64,000 nucleotides of DNA from Enterococcus sp. 9E7_DIV0242 (lineage in GTDB: Bacteria; Bacillota; Bacilli; Lactobacillales; Enterococcaceae). The DNA is taken from the NCBI RefSeq assembly GCF_002140975.2, contig NZ_CP147247.1, forward strand, positions 1,426,001-1,490,000, read 5' to 3'. Of this stretch, positions 1 to 10,645 are shown in pieces. Made by a program: the position numbers and the translations under genes. How positions within the stretch are numbered: position 1 is the first letter of the stretch; the number at the start of each line of letters is the position of its first letter. Below the pieces are notes generated by a model. The model saw only the letters and a program-made list of their open reading frames with translations. It made no database searches and had not been told where the DNA came from.

Positions 1-279
1 GTCTTGAAATGCGGGATAATACTCTTTAAGCGGAGTATCTAATTGTAGTTGTCCCTCTTCCACCAACTGAAGAACAACCGTCGTTGTACAGATCACCTTC
101 GTTAATGAAGCAACATCAAACATGTGCTTTTCTGTCAATGGCTCATTTTGAGGAACAACTTGTGCAAATCCTTTTAGTTGAGTCTCATGCTTCCCTTTTT
201 TTATAAAAGAGAAGGAAACGCTTGGAAAAACACCTTCGGCTAAGTACTGCTCAATCCGTTTTTTTGTTTTTTCATACAT
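1..279 (-). CDS. Serine hydrolase, beta-lactamase/PBP-like family (N-terminal part, cut by window edge)
   Basis: The first 93 codons are present and the rest lies left of the window. Translation from ATG at 279 gives a start MYEKTKKRIEQYL and, near residue 56, the motif DVASLTKV. SLTK is the SxxK active-site motif of class C beta-lactamase / penicillin-binding-like serine hydrolases (Pfam Beta-lactamase). No signal peptide is visible, so it is probably a cytoplasmic esterase or peptidase of this family rather than a secreted antibiotic-resistance enzyme (inference). The start is supported by GAGGA about 8 nt upstream, which overlaps the end of the preceding VOC gene (stop at 291), so the two genes are probably cotranscribed. 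The substrate cannot be named. Confidence 0.8.
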   Translation of the reverse strand, partial: MYEKTKKRIEQYLAEGVFPSVSFSFIKKGKHETQLKGFAQVVPQNEPLTEKHMFDVASLTKVICTTTVVLQLVEEGQLQLDTPLKEYYPAFQD

Positions 280-290
280 ATCATTCGTCC

Positions 291-1073
291 TCAAACTCTG
301 TTTTTTGTAAACCACCATTCGATGCCGTTGATATCGAAAACAGTTAAGATAGATCGCTTATTATCAATGAAAAAATCCTGTTTCTTTTGTTCCAAATGGT
401 ACATCAGCTTCTCGATTTCTTCGGTTCCATCTAAGTCAACGACAAAAAAGTTCCAACCGAGATCAGCTCGTTGGCCCAAATGTTCTTTTTCCAATAATTG
501 AAAAACAACATCCTGGTCTCCTAATCTCAACGTGGTATCATCCATGCTCGCTAAGCCTAAAACTTTTTCATAAAATTCCTTGCTTGATTGCACATCCAAC
601 GTGTTCAGGCTAATTCGAAAAACATTTCCATCATCTTTTTGAAGTGCTTCTGCTTCCTGAAGGTCATCGACAACCGCCTTCTCCGGACTATCCAGCTGAT
701 TTTCTTGATAATAGAATTCAATCTCGTTTTCTTCTGGGTCTACAACAATTATTTTTTCCGTACCCTCTTCAGTTTTTTTCCTTTGAATTGGATAGCCATG
801 CTCATTGAAACGTCTAACAAGATCCAACCATTCCACTTCAGAAGGCAAGCAGACAGAAAAGTGAACTGCTGCATGACTGAATGTCTCTCCTTCTTCCAAA
901 ATCAACGCCTGAGTCTTCTCTTTATTCGCACTAAAAATGGACAACCCGTTCTCTTCGCTTTTTAGTGTTAAACCAACCATATTTTTATAAAAATCAACCA
1001 TTTTATCATTATCCTTGATTCTAAATGAAATAGTCTTCAAAGAAGCGTTGTCTGCCAATTTAAACCCCAACAT
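291..1073 (-). CDS. Two-domain VOC (glyoxalase/dioxygenase-like) protein, CatE/YfiE type
   Basis: The 260-residue protein consists of two tandem beta-alpha-beta-beta-beta vicinal-oxygen-chelate modules. The first starts LKTISFRIKDNDKMVDFYKN and contains HAAVHFSVCLP and ENEIEFYYQE. The second starts VFRISLNTLDVQSSKEFYEK. This is the layout of CatE-like ring-cleavage dioxygenases and glyoxalase homologues, which bind a divalent metal. The second module looks poor in metal-ligand His/Glu residues, so activity is uncertain. A longer reading frame starts at 1091, but its codons 2-6 are the Shine-Dalgarno AAAGGAGGAGGG itself, so the real start is ATG at 1073. It precedes the serine hydrolase gene by 11 bp. 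Confidence 0.75.
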   Translation of the reverse strand: MLGFKLADNASLKTISFRIKDNDKMVDFYKNMVGLTLKSEENGLSIFSANKEKTQALILEEGETFSHAAVHFSVCLPSEVEWLDLVRRFNEHGYPIQRKKTEEGTEKIIVVDPEENEIEFYYQENQLDSPEKAVVDDLQEAEALQKDDGNVFRISLNTLDVQSSKEFYEKVLGLASMDDTTLRLGDQDVVFQLLEKEHLGQRADLGWNFFVVDLDGTEEIEKLMYHLEQKKQDFFIDNKRSILTVFDINGIEWWFTKNRV

Positions 1074-1257
1074 ACGCCCTCCTCCTTTCACTCTGATATT
1101 CTATTCTATTGTATCACTTGTACCAAAATCAGCAACTAATATAGTCCAACCGAGTATGCTTTTCTTCAACTAGACCAATTGAGTCCATCACCAAAAATGA
1201 CATACGCTTCTCTCATCAAATAAATCAACTATAGTGACTTTCTCATTGTATTTGCAT

Positions 1258-1299
1258 AACAAAGAAGACAAAACAGAACCCAATTCCCTCTGTTTCGTC
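1258..1299 (-). terminator. Probable rho-independent terminator of the HAD phosphatase gene
   Basis: On the minus strand GACGAAACAGA pairs with TCTGTTTTGTC (one G-U pair) across an 11-nt loop and is followed by TTCTTTGTT. It lies about 75 bp after the stop codon of the HAD gene. A second short palindrome, GAATGAGC-A-GCTCATTC, sits between the two at 1311-1327. Confidence 0.6.
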
Positions 1300-1375
1300 C
1301 TCGTTTAATAGAATGAGCAGCTCATTCATCCAGCTTTACTTGGCCGTTCCTGTACAGAATAAGCTTAACGACCAA

Positions 1376-2029
1376 CTAAGAAAGCTGCTTTAATCGCTTC
1401 ACATCAACCTCTCGAAAATCATGGATGATTTCATCAGCCGCTGTCAAATCCTGCGCAGGATAGACTGGGTTTTCAAAACCAATGCAATACATTTCAGCTG
1501 CCTTGGCGGCACGACTGCCATTCTTTGTATCCTCAAATACCAATGCATCTTCGGGTGATACCTTCAGAAGCTCAGCTGCCTTTAGAAAAACATCTGGTGC
1601 CGGCTTGGAATGAGCGACTTCCTCCCCACTGACAAGAATATCAAAATATTTTTTTATCCCTAAGGCACTCATCGCCCGTTCAATCTCTGCCTTTGGAGAA
1701 GACGAGGCTACAGCTAGTTTAAATCCTGCCTCTGATAGTTTTTTTACAACTTCTTTAACATGTGGAATTTCTTTTATCCCATCTCTTTCGATCATCTCTT
1801 CTCTTCGTGCATTCATCTCTTGAATGTACGCATCTACTGACAAAGGTAGTCCCAGTTCCTCTTTCATTTTCGTCCACATGAACTCAAAGGTTGTTCCCAT
1901 AAATTGATATTGGTAGCTAATATCCTTTTCAAAACCAGCATCTTTCAAAAGCGCTGTTTTCGACTCTAAAAAAGTATACTCCGAATCGACTAATACACCG
2001 TCCATATCAAAAATCACTGCTTGCTTCAT
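1376..2029 (-). CDS. HAD-superfamily IA phosphatase, beta-phosphoglucomutase/PgmB-like
   Basis: A cytoplasmic Mg2+-dependent phosphatase or phosphomutase of 217 residues. Motif I is FDMDGVLVDSE with the nucleophile Asp8 and Asp10; motif II is the Ser cluster VASSS; motif III is the Lys in HSKPAPD; motif IV is the acidic pair in FEDTKNG. The helical cap sits between motifs I and II, as in beta-phosphoglucomutase and other subfamily IA enzymes. Cap composition alone does not settle the substrate (sugar phosphate is likely). AAAGGA lies upstream of the ATG. It has its own terminator and about 190 bp separate it from the upstream gene, so it is probably monocistronic. Confidence 0.85.
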   Translation of the reverse strand: MKQAVIFDMDGVLVDSEYTFLESKTALLKDAGFEKDISYQYQFMGTTFEFMWTKMKEELGLPLSVDAYIQEMNARREEMIERDGIKEIPHVKEVVKKLSEAGFKLAVASSSPKAEIERAMSALGIKKYFDILVSGEEVAHSKPAPDVFLKAAELLKVSPEDALVFEDTKNGSRAAKAAEMYCIGFENPVYPAQDLTAADEIIHDFREVDVKRLKQLS

Positions 2030-2200
2030 TCTCCCAATCCTTTCATTATTAACTCTTTCAGATTTTTCTCTCTCTCTTAAATTTTGACCTATTGATGACT
2101 AAAAGTAAATGGACGATGTGTAAAAATTATCATTTACTTTTCTTTCTCCATAACAAACACCAGTTTGTGAGGCCTATTGCTTCAGTACGTAAAGAGAAAA

Positions 2201-2236
2201 AGAAGTGAGCAACAGTCAGAACAACTGCTCACTTCT
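2201..2236 (-). terminator. Terminator overlapping the 3' end of the guanylate kinase-like gene
   Basis: On the minus strand AGAAGTGAGCA pairs perfectly with TGCTCACTTCT (11 bp) and is followed by TTTTCTCTTT. The left arm is the codons for the last residues of the kinase-like protein and the stop codon TGA lies in the loop, so coding sequence and terminator are fused. Confidence 0.8.
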
Positions 2237-2809
2237 ATTTTCATAATGGTCAATGATTGCTTTCAACTCTGTGACTGTTGCCTGTATTTCTCGGTCCCCA
2301 TCAATAATATGGACATTGGAATATTTCTGAAGCTGTTGCTTGATTTCCATATCCTTTTCATAGATCGCACTTCGTTTCTGTATGGATTCCATAGATTCAC
2401 TGCGCTTTTTTAAACGCTTCAAAATATTTTCCTTGGAGACATCTAAGAATATTGGAATAACCTGTTCTCCGAATTCCGCACGTATTGCTTCGAATCCCTT
2501 TAAGGTCAATACATTATATACACTATGTTTCGTCACTTTTTCCATGACCTCTGCTCGACCAACACCATAGTAGTTATCGTCATATAAGTCATATTCTATT
2601 AGCTTCTTCTCTTGAATTAGCTGTTCAAATTGTTCTCGACTGATAAAATAATAATCAACACCATTTTTTTCATTCCAACGTTTCTTTCTGGTTGTAAAAG
2701 AAACCAGCTTCTCCTCCCTCGGAAAGGCCAGCTCTGTAATCTTTGTCTTGCCTGAACCACTTGCCCCCATAATAATAAATATTGGATAAACACGCTCTGC
2801 CCCAGTCAT
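2216..2809 (-). CDS. Guanylate kinase-like protein (probable paralogue of Gmk)
   Basis: A 197-residue P-loop protein. It has Walker A GASGSGKT near residue 15, then SFTTRKKR (equivalent to the S-x-TTR-x-R GMP-binding segment), GVDYYFISREQFEQLI and LIEYDLYDDNYYGV, and a lid with LKKRSES. All are landmarks of guanylate kinases (GMP + ATP = GDP + ADP). Sequence around the motifs is divergent (for example GFEAIRAEFGEQVIPIFLDV), and the housekeeping gmk of Firmicutes normally sits beside rpoZ, so I infer an accessory paralogue that may use another substrate. It is a single-gene unit ending in a terminator that overlaps its last codons. A GGAGGGAACAGG sequence precedes the ATG. Confidence 0.8.
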   Translation of the reverse strand: MTGAERVYPIFIIMGASGSGKTKITELAFPREEKLVSFTTRKKRWNEKNGVDYYFISREQFEQLIQEKKLIEYDLYDDNYYGVGRAEVMEKVTKHSVYNVLTLKGFEAIRAEFGEQVIPIFLDVSKENILKRLKKRSESMESIQKRSAIYEKDMEIKQQLQKYSNVHIIDGDREIQATVTELKAIIDHYENRSEQLF

Positions 2810-2975
2810 CCTGTTCCCTCCTTAACACCTGATTCTCATATTACTAGTATGCTTAGCAAGAAGATTCGTTCTGATAAATTTTCTTAATCATAGCATTTTT
2901 TTCAGTTTCCTAACACTATTTTTATCGACAGAAATCCTCTATTTTATATGTCTATTTTATTATCAGGCAAATAAA

Positions 2976-3004
2976 TTGATTCTCTTACTTTTTATTAGTA
3001 AAAT
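2976..3004 (+). promoter_or_regulatory. Candidate sigma-A promoter of azoR
   Basis: TTGATT at 2976-2981, a 17-bp spacer and TAAAAT at 2999-3004. It implies a leader of roughly 110 nt before the azoR start. The hexamers and spacing fit sigma-A; this is prediction only. Confidence 0.5.
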
Positions 3005-3083
3005 AGTATTGTTTCACTCTACATTCTTGTAGAAAACCACTCAAAATCAAGCTTCCTCTGTCAGTTCTTGAATAGACTGTTAG

Positions 3084-3743
<660 letters not shown>

Positions 3744-3754
3744 TTTTACAAAGA

Positions 3755-3971
3755 GGTTGGGCCAGAAGCGTCAAACTTCAAGCAATAAGATGGAATTCAC
3801 GAAAATTGCTTCAACAAATTTTTGCTGAATTTCAGCTTATTGTCGAAGAGCCTTGAAACACAGTGGTTTACCACTGATGCATTCTCGCTTGTGGCTCGTC
3901 GCAGTTTAGGGCCTACGAGTGTTGAGCGGACATCGACGCAGCTCGCTGCTAGTAGTTGCTTCTGTCCCACC
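3755..3971. repeat. 217-bp structured intergenic element with terminal inverted repeats
   Basis: The left end GGTTGGGCCAGAAGC (3755-3769) matches the reverse complement of the right end GCTTCTGTCCCACC (3958-3971) with few mismatches. Inside are nested inverted repeats: a 16-bp pair at 3783-3798 / 3827-3842 (14 of 16 match) and the palindrome GTGGTTTACCAC at 3863-3874. The base composition is visibly richer in G and C than its neighbours. There is no convincing coding sequence. It resembles MITE-like or palindromic intergenic repeats of Gram-positive genomes; it may be transcribed as the azoR 3' UTR, since the terminator lies beyond it. Confidence 0.6.
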
Positions 3972-3998
3972 GTTTATTCGGGTTTAGATACAGAACAA

Positions 3999-4034
3999 GC
4001 GTGGGACTTGAGTTATGTCCCACGCTCTTTTTTT
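3999..4034 (+). terminator. Rho-independent terminator after azoR and the repeat element
   Basis: GCGTGGGAC pairs perfectly with GTCCCACGC over a 9-nt loop and is followed by TCTTTTTTT. The T tract is on the plus strand, so it stops azoR transcription rather than the convergent transporter gene. Confidence 0.9.
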
Positions 4035-4036
4035 GC

Positions 4037-5212
4037 TCATGTTTCTATATCACTTTGTTCATCTTCCTCGTAATACAGGGTAGAAACCTCTTTGTACCAT
4101 TCAAATACATTCTTTATTACAACTTTCACTGCTGCATACACTGGAATTCCAAGAATCACTCCCGTGATCCCAAACAGCTTCCCAGAAGTCAATAACACTA
4201 GTAAAATCGTGACAGGATGGACATCCAGCTGACTGCCTAAAACTAAAGGCGACACCACACGGCCTTCGATCGTTTGCTCAATAATGAAAACAATCAGTAC
4301 CTGAATCAACAGGACAGGACCACCAACAATCCCAAGGAATACGGCTGGAACCATCGCAAGAAACGATCCAAGATAAGGAATTAGATTCAAAAATCCTGCA
4401 ATAATTCCTAATGTAATCGAATATTCCAGACCAATCACTGAAAATCCAATGATAAACATGATAGCAACCGCAAAGGCTACAGTCAGCTGTCCTCGAATAT
4501 AGGAAGAGACCTGTTCATTCATTTCAGACAGTACGCTCAGCGTTGGACGACGCATTTTATTTGGTAAAAATTTAATATAAAACGGTGCCAGCTTTTTCCC
4601 ATCCTTCAACAAATAGAACAAGATAAACGGCATTGTAAAGATCGCTACCACAACAGATGCAACAGCACCGAAGAAGCTTCCAAGCCCCTGTACGGTTGAT
4701 GTTGATACATTCTTGATGATTTCACCAAGAGAGTTAACTAGCTTTTCACCCATATCCTCAACAGGTTCTCTCAGCTGGCCAAACAATGGGTCACTCAGTA
4801 TCTCCTGCATTTTGCTGTCGATCGTATCAACATACTTAGGAAAGTTATTCGCGAAGCTCAACACCTGACTGCGAATTTCGGGAACAATCACAACTACACC
4901 CCAAACGATTAGAGCAACGACTACTACAAACAATCCGATGATGCTCCACACTCTTGGCACCTTTTTCTTTTCCAAATAGTCAACAATTGGATTTAATAGA
5001 TAATACAAAATTCCGGACATAATGATTGGCAGACCGACCACACCAACAAATTGCCAAACTGGCGTAAATAAATGAGAAACCTTTGTAAAAAGCAAAAGAA
5101 TCAACAGAACCAGTAATACGATCAAAAGCGCGGTCACGACTTGATTGTTCAAAAACCAACGCCAGAACCACGAAAGTCTACTTTCCTTTTTCTCTTGTTG
5201 CTCTTGAGACAT
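4037..5212 (-). CDS. AI-2E family transporter (PerM/YdbI-like membrane protein)
   Basis: A 391-residue integral membrane protein. A short charged cytoplasmic N-terminus is followed by helices at about residues 25-45 and 55-75 and a third near 85-110. A long soluble loop with amphipathic stretches follows (about 110-200), then four to five closely spaced helices to about residue 360. The order, the PIIMSGILYYLLNPIV segment and the C-terminal VILGIPVYAAVKVVIKN are typical of the AI-2E family (PF01594). Members have been linked to quorum-signal export, Na+/H+ exchange or general efflux, so the substrate is not predictable. It lies 13 bp after the GutA-like gene and is probably cotranscribed with it. 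Confidence 0.85.
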   Translation of the reverse strand: MSQEQQEKKESRLSWFWRWFLNNQVVTALLIVLLVLLILLLFTKVSHLFTPVWQFVGVVGLPIIMSGILYYLLNPIVDYLEKKKVPRVWSIIGLFVVVVALIVWGVVVIVPEIRSQVLSFANNFPKYVDTIDSKMQEILSDPLFGQLREPVEDMGEKLVNSLGEIIKNVSTSTVQGLGSFFGAVASVVVAIFTMPFILFYLLKDGKKLAPFYIKFLPNKMRRPTLSVLSEMNEQVSSYIRGQLTVAFAVAIMFIIGFSVIGLEYSITLGIIAGFLNLIPYLGSFLAMVPAVFLGIVGGPVLLIQVLIVFIIEQTIEGRVVSPLVLGSQLDVHPVTILLVLLTSGKLFGITGVILGIPVYAAVKVVIKNVFEWYKEVSTLYYEEDEQSDIET

Positions 5213-5225
5213 TCAACCACACTCC

Positions 5226-5579
5226 TTAACTTATATATTCAATAACAGAGCCCACCTTGACTACCGGTACAGTCGCTGGCGATAAATAAATGCCATTCAC
5301 TACAGCATCTTCTTCAGGCACTTCTGAAAAGACCAATGTAACGTGAGAGATACTGTTTAAATTAGCATTGGCAAAAGATCCCACATGTTCTACTTGATAA
5401 ACCCTATCATCGATCTTCAATTGATCCCCTGTTTTTATATTTAGTTCTCCTGATCCTTCAAATTTTTGAATGACCGAATACTCTTTCAGACTCTCCGTTG
5501 CCCGTTCACCAAAAAGAATAATCATCGGCTCTTTTCCATCAAGAGCGTGTTCGCCAATTTCAGTAACAGTTGCTTTCAT
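5226..5579 (-). CDS. Stand-alone GutA-like protein (PTS glucitol/sorbitol IIA family) lacking the usual phospho-His
   Basis: The 117-residue protein matches the whole length of glucitol-specific IIA (GutA, about 120 aa): TVTEIGEHALDG, a central Gly-rich strand, VYQVEHVGSFANANLNSISHVTLVF and GSVIEYIS at the end. In E. coli GutA, from memory, the phosphorylated His lies in the IHCHGEL segment. The matching segment here reads VIQKFEGSGEL and has no His. The remaining His residues lie elsewhere (about positions 12, 70 and 80). There are no IIB or IIC genes nearby, so it is probably not a sugar-transport component but a regulatory or unknown-function homologue (inference). It is translated just before the AI-2E transporter. 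Confidence 0.75.
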   Translation of the reverse strand: MKATVTEIGEHALDGKEPMIILFGERATESLKEYSVIQKFEGSGELNIKTGDQLKIDDRVYQVEHVGSFANANLNSISHVTLVFSEVPEEDAVVNGIYLSPATVPVVKVGSVIEYIS

Positions 5580-6203
5580 CTACTACTTCCTCCTCTAACT
5601 AATATCACTCATTTTGCCCGCAGCAAGTATCTATCGATGCGGTATGATGCCATTTCTTAGGGGCTGTGTCTTTTCTGATCCCCATAATAGGCAATTTGTT
5701 CTCTTTCTCAAAATCAAAAAAATAGACTACTGAAAAATGCAAATTCTGCCATAATTGTCAGGTATGCTCTAACTAATTTCAGCTTATTCTACTCGGTTTT
5801 CATCATTTTTAGAAAGCGAACATTTTTCTTTCTATGGTACTTTTCATTATAACATACAAAGTATTTTCCAAAGAGTAAATCCATCCCAAAACTAGAAGAA
5901 CTTGAAGTAAAATTAGAGAATCTCTATTTGTTCCAAGCTCTATGTTTCTATTCTTTTTTTCTACAAACAGGCTTTGCACGTAAAACCAAAATAGAAAAAG
6001 ACTCCAGCATCTTCTAATCGAAAATACCGAAATCTTCTAAAATCTTAACCATTTGAGTGTCAAAAATCATCGTTTTCATCAGCTGAACATCCACGCAAAA
6101 TCGGAAAGGTTACAAAGCAAGTTGTTTATGCTTGAAATTCATTACCAACAGCGGAAAACAGCATAACCTCTATCCTAGCCAAATCATCAATCAATGATCT
6201 CTA
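5580..6203. other. 624-bp intergenic region with a candidate promoter for the gutA-like gene
   Basis: No convincing reading frame on either strand. On the minus strand an extended -10 box, TGT-TATAAT (TATAAT at 5846-5851), lies about 270 bp upstream of the GutA-like start; the -35 is weak. The rest is AT-rich and I see no clear hairpin terminator for the murA-epuA unit. Confidence 0.35.
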
Positions 6204-6380
6204 TTACTTAAGAAAGTCGAGAATATGAGTCCATACGTCTTTATTAAAAACATCCATTGGATTCCCGCCGCCAACCATTCCGTACCCAATCATCGTACCG
6301 GTAACGAACAAAATAAGCACCAACGAAATAACTACTAAAATTTTCAACAATGTCACTATTATATAGCGTGTCGAACTCAT
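6204..6380 (-). CDS. Small membrane protein, EpuA-family ('DNA-directed RNA polymerase subunit beta' accessory)
   Basis: A 58-residue frame starts at ATG 6380: MSSTRYIIVTLLKILVV, then a single hydrophobic helix (about residues 7-30), GTMIGYGMVGGGNPMDVF and WTHILDFLK. The single N-terminal helix followed by GYGMxGGGNP and a W-x-H-I-x-D-F-L tail is the pattern of the short EpuA family (PF11772). Many annotations call this family 'DNA-directed RNA polymerase subunit beta' because it is fused or adjacent to such genes. It lies 17 bp after murA, the usual location in enterococci and streptococci, so it is probably cotranscribed. TAGGAGTAG lies upstream of the start. Function unknown; it is likely membrane anchored. 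Confidence 0.8.
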   Translation of the reverse strand: MSSTRYIIVTLLKILVVISLVLILFVTGTMIGYGMVGGGNPMDVFNKDVWTHILDFLK

Positions 6381-6397
6381 GTCTAACTACTCCTATC

Positions 6398-7696
6398 TTA
6401 GTGAACTGCCGAAGCTTGCTTTTCTTCAACAGCACTGTCATTCACACGTTCCACATTTGCCCCTAGGGCTTGCAATTTCTTGTGGAACTCATAATAGCCA
6501 CGATCCAGATACTCAAGGTGTGAAACACGTGTAACACCTTCAGCACGTAAACCAAGCAGAATCAATGCAGCCGCAGCTCTTAAATCTGTTGCATTAACAG
6601 CAGCGCCTTGTAAGCTCTTTCCACCATTAATAATTGCAACATTGCCATCGATTTGAACATCTGCATTCATATGCATCATTTCTTCCAAATGCTGGAAGCG
6701 ATTTTCAAACACGGTTTCTGTGACAACGCTTGAGCCATTTGCCAAAACCTGCAGTGCAGTTACCTGCGCCTGCATATCTGTCGGAAAACCTGGATGAGGC
6801 AAGGTTTTGATATCGGTTGGTTTGATTTCTTTCGGACCAATCACACGAATCCCAGCTTCTTCTTCACGAACGATCGCACCCATCTCTGTTAATTTAGATA
6901 CCAGTGGACGGTTGTGTTCAATAATTGCTTCTTCAATCAGAACATTTCCTTCTGTCATAGCTGCGGCAACCATGAATGTACCAGCTTCAATACGATCTTG
7001 AACAACAGAATGTTCAACCGCGTGCAGCTTATCAACACCTTCGATACGCATCATTTCAGTTCCTGCACCATAGACATGGGCACCCATCTTGTTCAGCACA
7101 TTCGCCAAATCAACAATTTCAGGCTCTCTAGCCACATTCTCAATGATTGTCGTACCTTTCGCACGAACAGCTGCCATCATAATGTTCTGTGTTGCTCCAA
7201 CACTAGGAAAATCAAGATAAATCTTGCTTCCCTTCAATTCTTTAGCAATCGCTTCAATATAACCATTCTTTTGAATGATTTCAGCACCTAGTGCCTGAAA
7301 CCCTTTCAAATGAAGATCGATCGGACGCTTACCAATTGCACAACCACCTGGCATAGCAACCTTTGCATGACCGTTACGAGCCAACAAGGGCCCCATTACA
7401 ACGATGGATGCTCTCATTTGGCTGACATATTCATAATTTGCTTCAATCCCTAGTGGTTTTGTTGCATCGATCACCACTGTATTGTCTTCTTGATTAAAAT
7501 CAACATCTACATTTAAGTGTTTAATTACCTGATTCATTGTAAAAACATCCGAAAGAATCGGTACATTTTTTAAAACGGTTGTTCCTTCTTCTGCTAAAAG
7601 TGTCGCTGCTAAAATTGGTAACACAGCATTTTTGGCACCTTCAATTTTTACAGTTCCTTTTAATTGGTTACCGCCATGAACAATAATCTGTTCCAT
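6398..7696 (-). CDS. murA: UDP-N-acetylglucosamine 1-carboxyvinyltransferase
   Basis: The first committed enzyme of peptidoglycan synthesis; it transfers enolpyruvate from PEP to UDP-GlcNAc in the cytoplasm. The 432-residue length is typical. [15 protein letters not shown] near residue 17 contains the PEP/UDP-GlcNAc-contacting Lys22 and Asn23. [19 protein letters not shown] places the catalytic, fosfomycin-reactive Cys at residue 119. The inside-out alpha/beta barrel repeats are recognisable ([24 protein letters not shown]). Low-GC Firmicutes usually have two copies; placement beside DUF1146 and the atp operon is the common MurAA/MurA1 context. The ATG has GGAGGGAACGAA upstream. Confidence 0.97.
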   Translation of the reverse strand: MEQIIVHGGNQLKGTVKIEGAKNAVLPILAATLLAEEGTTVLKNVPILSDVFTMNQVIKHLNVDVDFNQEDNTVVIDATKPLGIEANYEYVSQMRASIVVMGPLLARNGHAKVAMPGGCAIGKRPIDLHLKGFQALGAEIIQKNGYIEAIAKELKGSKIYLDFPSVGATQNIMMAAVRAKGTTIIENVAREPEIVDLANVLNKMGAHVYGAGTEMMRIEGVDKLHAVEHSVVQDRIEAGTFMVAAAMTEGNVLIEEAIIEHNRPLVSKLTEMGAIVREEEAGIRVIGPKEIKPTDIKTLPHPGFPTDMQAQVTALQVLANGSSVVTETVFENRFQHLEEMMHMNADVQIDGNVAIINGGKSLQGAAVNATDLRAAAALILLGLRAEGVTRVSHLEYLDRGYYEFHKKLQALGANVERVNDSAVEEKQASAVH

Positions 7697-7799
7697 TTCG
7701 TTCCCTCCAAAAATAAGAATAGGTCTTTCCTACTCAAAATCTTTTCCATTATACCACTATTTTTTATAAATTTGTACAATTTCTTCTTGTTTTTACTCT

Positions 7800-8036
7800 T
7801 TAAGGAAAAATCGATAGAAAAATATTTCGGCATAAAGCAATAAATTCTAAAAAGAATGAGCTTGCAGTATACCCTATAACAATCGATAATAAGATCAATA
7901 AAACACGGACTTGTGATACATGGTGTGCTTTAAAGAACTGGTCGATCCTAACTGACTGAATCGCCCAAAAGCTCAAATAAATAAACAGCACATGAGCGAT
8001 GATCCGAATAAAAGCATCTATTCCATAAAATTGCAT
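7800..8036 (-). CDS. DUF1146 family small membrane protein (YwzB-like)
   Basis: 78 residues with two hydrophobic helices (about 10-28 and 42-65) separated by a short basic loop (VRIDQFFKAHHVSQVR). This matches the DUF1146/YwzB family, which in Firmicutes is regularly encoded between the atp operon and murA as here. GGGGAG lies just upstream of the ATG. Function unknown. Confidence 0.8.
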   Translation of the reverse strand: MQFYGIDAFIRIIAHVLFIYLSFWAIQSVRIDQFFKAHHVSQVRVLLILLSIVIGYTASSFFLEFIALCRNIFLSIFP

Positions 8037-8403
8037 AGCCTCTCCCCTTACTCTACTGAATTCAGTCGTTTCTCAACTAACTACAAACGGCTGATTCTTC
8101 TGCTTCACTACAGCACAGAAGTTGGAAGTTTTTCTTACTGCTCACTCTTTTGGCAAGCAAAAGTCAGAACTGAACATGCTTCTCATTTTTACAGCCGAAT
8201 AAACAACGAATCAAGAATTGCAGCATGTATCAAAATAAATGACCATCTATAAATTATAGTGTTAGTGTATCACAAAGAAAAGAAAAATTATAAAAATCGT
8301 TCTCGCAGCATCTATATTCACCACAAAAACAGCGTTTTACAACTGACATAAAGATGGATATAAACAACTTTCGATACTTTTATTTTTCTGGACCTATGTA
8401 AAT
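8037..8403. other. Intergenic region without recognised genes
   Basis: Between the DUF1146 start and the atp terminator I see no supported coding sequence. It probably holds the promoter for the DUF1146-murA direction (minus strand), which I could not place with confidence. Confidence 0.3.
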
Positions 8404-8447
8404 AAAAAAGCAATCAAGATACCGACAGAAACGGGCATCCTGATCGC
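8404..8447 (-). terminator. Terminator of the ATP synthase operon
   Basis: On the minus strand GCGATCAGGATGCC pairs with GGTATCTTGATTGC (mostly Watson-Crick with G-U pairs) and is followed by TTTTTT, about 90 bp after atpC. A second hairpin, CAGTCAA/TTGACTG, lies between them at 8467-8489. Confidence 0.85.
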
Positions 8448-8534
8448 TTCACATTGTGTTACAAACCAGTCAAATGAAAAACTTGACTGCTTTTCTTCAA
8501 AAATACATTTTTTTCTCTCATACTTAGATAAAAA

Positions 8535-8957
8535 TCATGTATGCTTGGATACGTTAATGCGATTGATCGCTCTATGCAACGCAACATTCGCCCGTTTCAA
8601 CGCATCGATATTCTCTTTTTCTTTTGCTTCCTGTATCATTTTTTCTGCCCGCAACTTCGCACGTTCCGCTCTGGAAACATCGATATCCCGTTCTCTCTCA
8701 GCACTATCTGCAATGATTGATACAATATTATCTCGGACCTCCATGATTCCGCCATTAACAGCGATCCAGTCCACATGTGTATCTGCATCCGTTCGTTTGA
8801 CACGAACCTCATCAATTGCTAACGGAACAATGATCGGCGCATGCTTCGGCAAGATTCCGATTTCTCCATCTGTTGTTTTTGCCACAACAATTTTGGCATG
8901 GTGATCATAAACCAAACCATCAGGGGTCATTACATTCACAGTTAATATATCTTCCAT
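8535..8957 (-). CDS. atpC: ATP synthase F1 epsilon subunit
   Basis: The 140-residue epsilon subunit of the F1 central stalk couples gamma rotation and can inhibit ATP hydrolysis through its C-terminal helices. The N-terminal beta-sandwich ([41 protein letters not shown]) and the C-terminal two-helix hairpin rich in Ala, Arg and Glu ([19 protein letters not shown]) are both present. It is the last gene of the operon, 13 bp after atpD. Confidence 0.96.
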   Translation of the reverse strand: MEDILTVNVMTPDGLVYDHHAKIVVAKTTDGEIGILPKHAPIIVPLAIDEVRVKRTDADTHVDWIAVNGGIMEVRDNIVSIIADSAERERDIDVSRAERAKLRAEKMIQEAKEKENIDALKRANVALHRAINRINVSKHT

Positions 8958-8970
8958 TCTGCTACGCCTC

Positions 8971-10645
<1,675 letters not shown>

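Noticed and set aside
6244..6441. A 65-residue frame overlapping murA's 3' end
   Set aside because: It is out of frame with the well-supported EpuA-family gene and murA and has no ribosome site or family resemblance.
7992..8252. An 86-residue plus-strand frame before the DUF1146 gene
   Set aside because: It has no ribosome site, low-complexity composition and partial antisense overlap with the DUF1146 gene.
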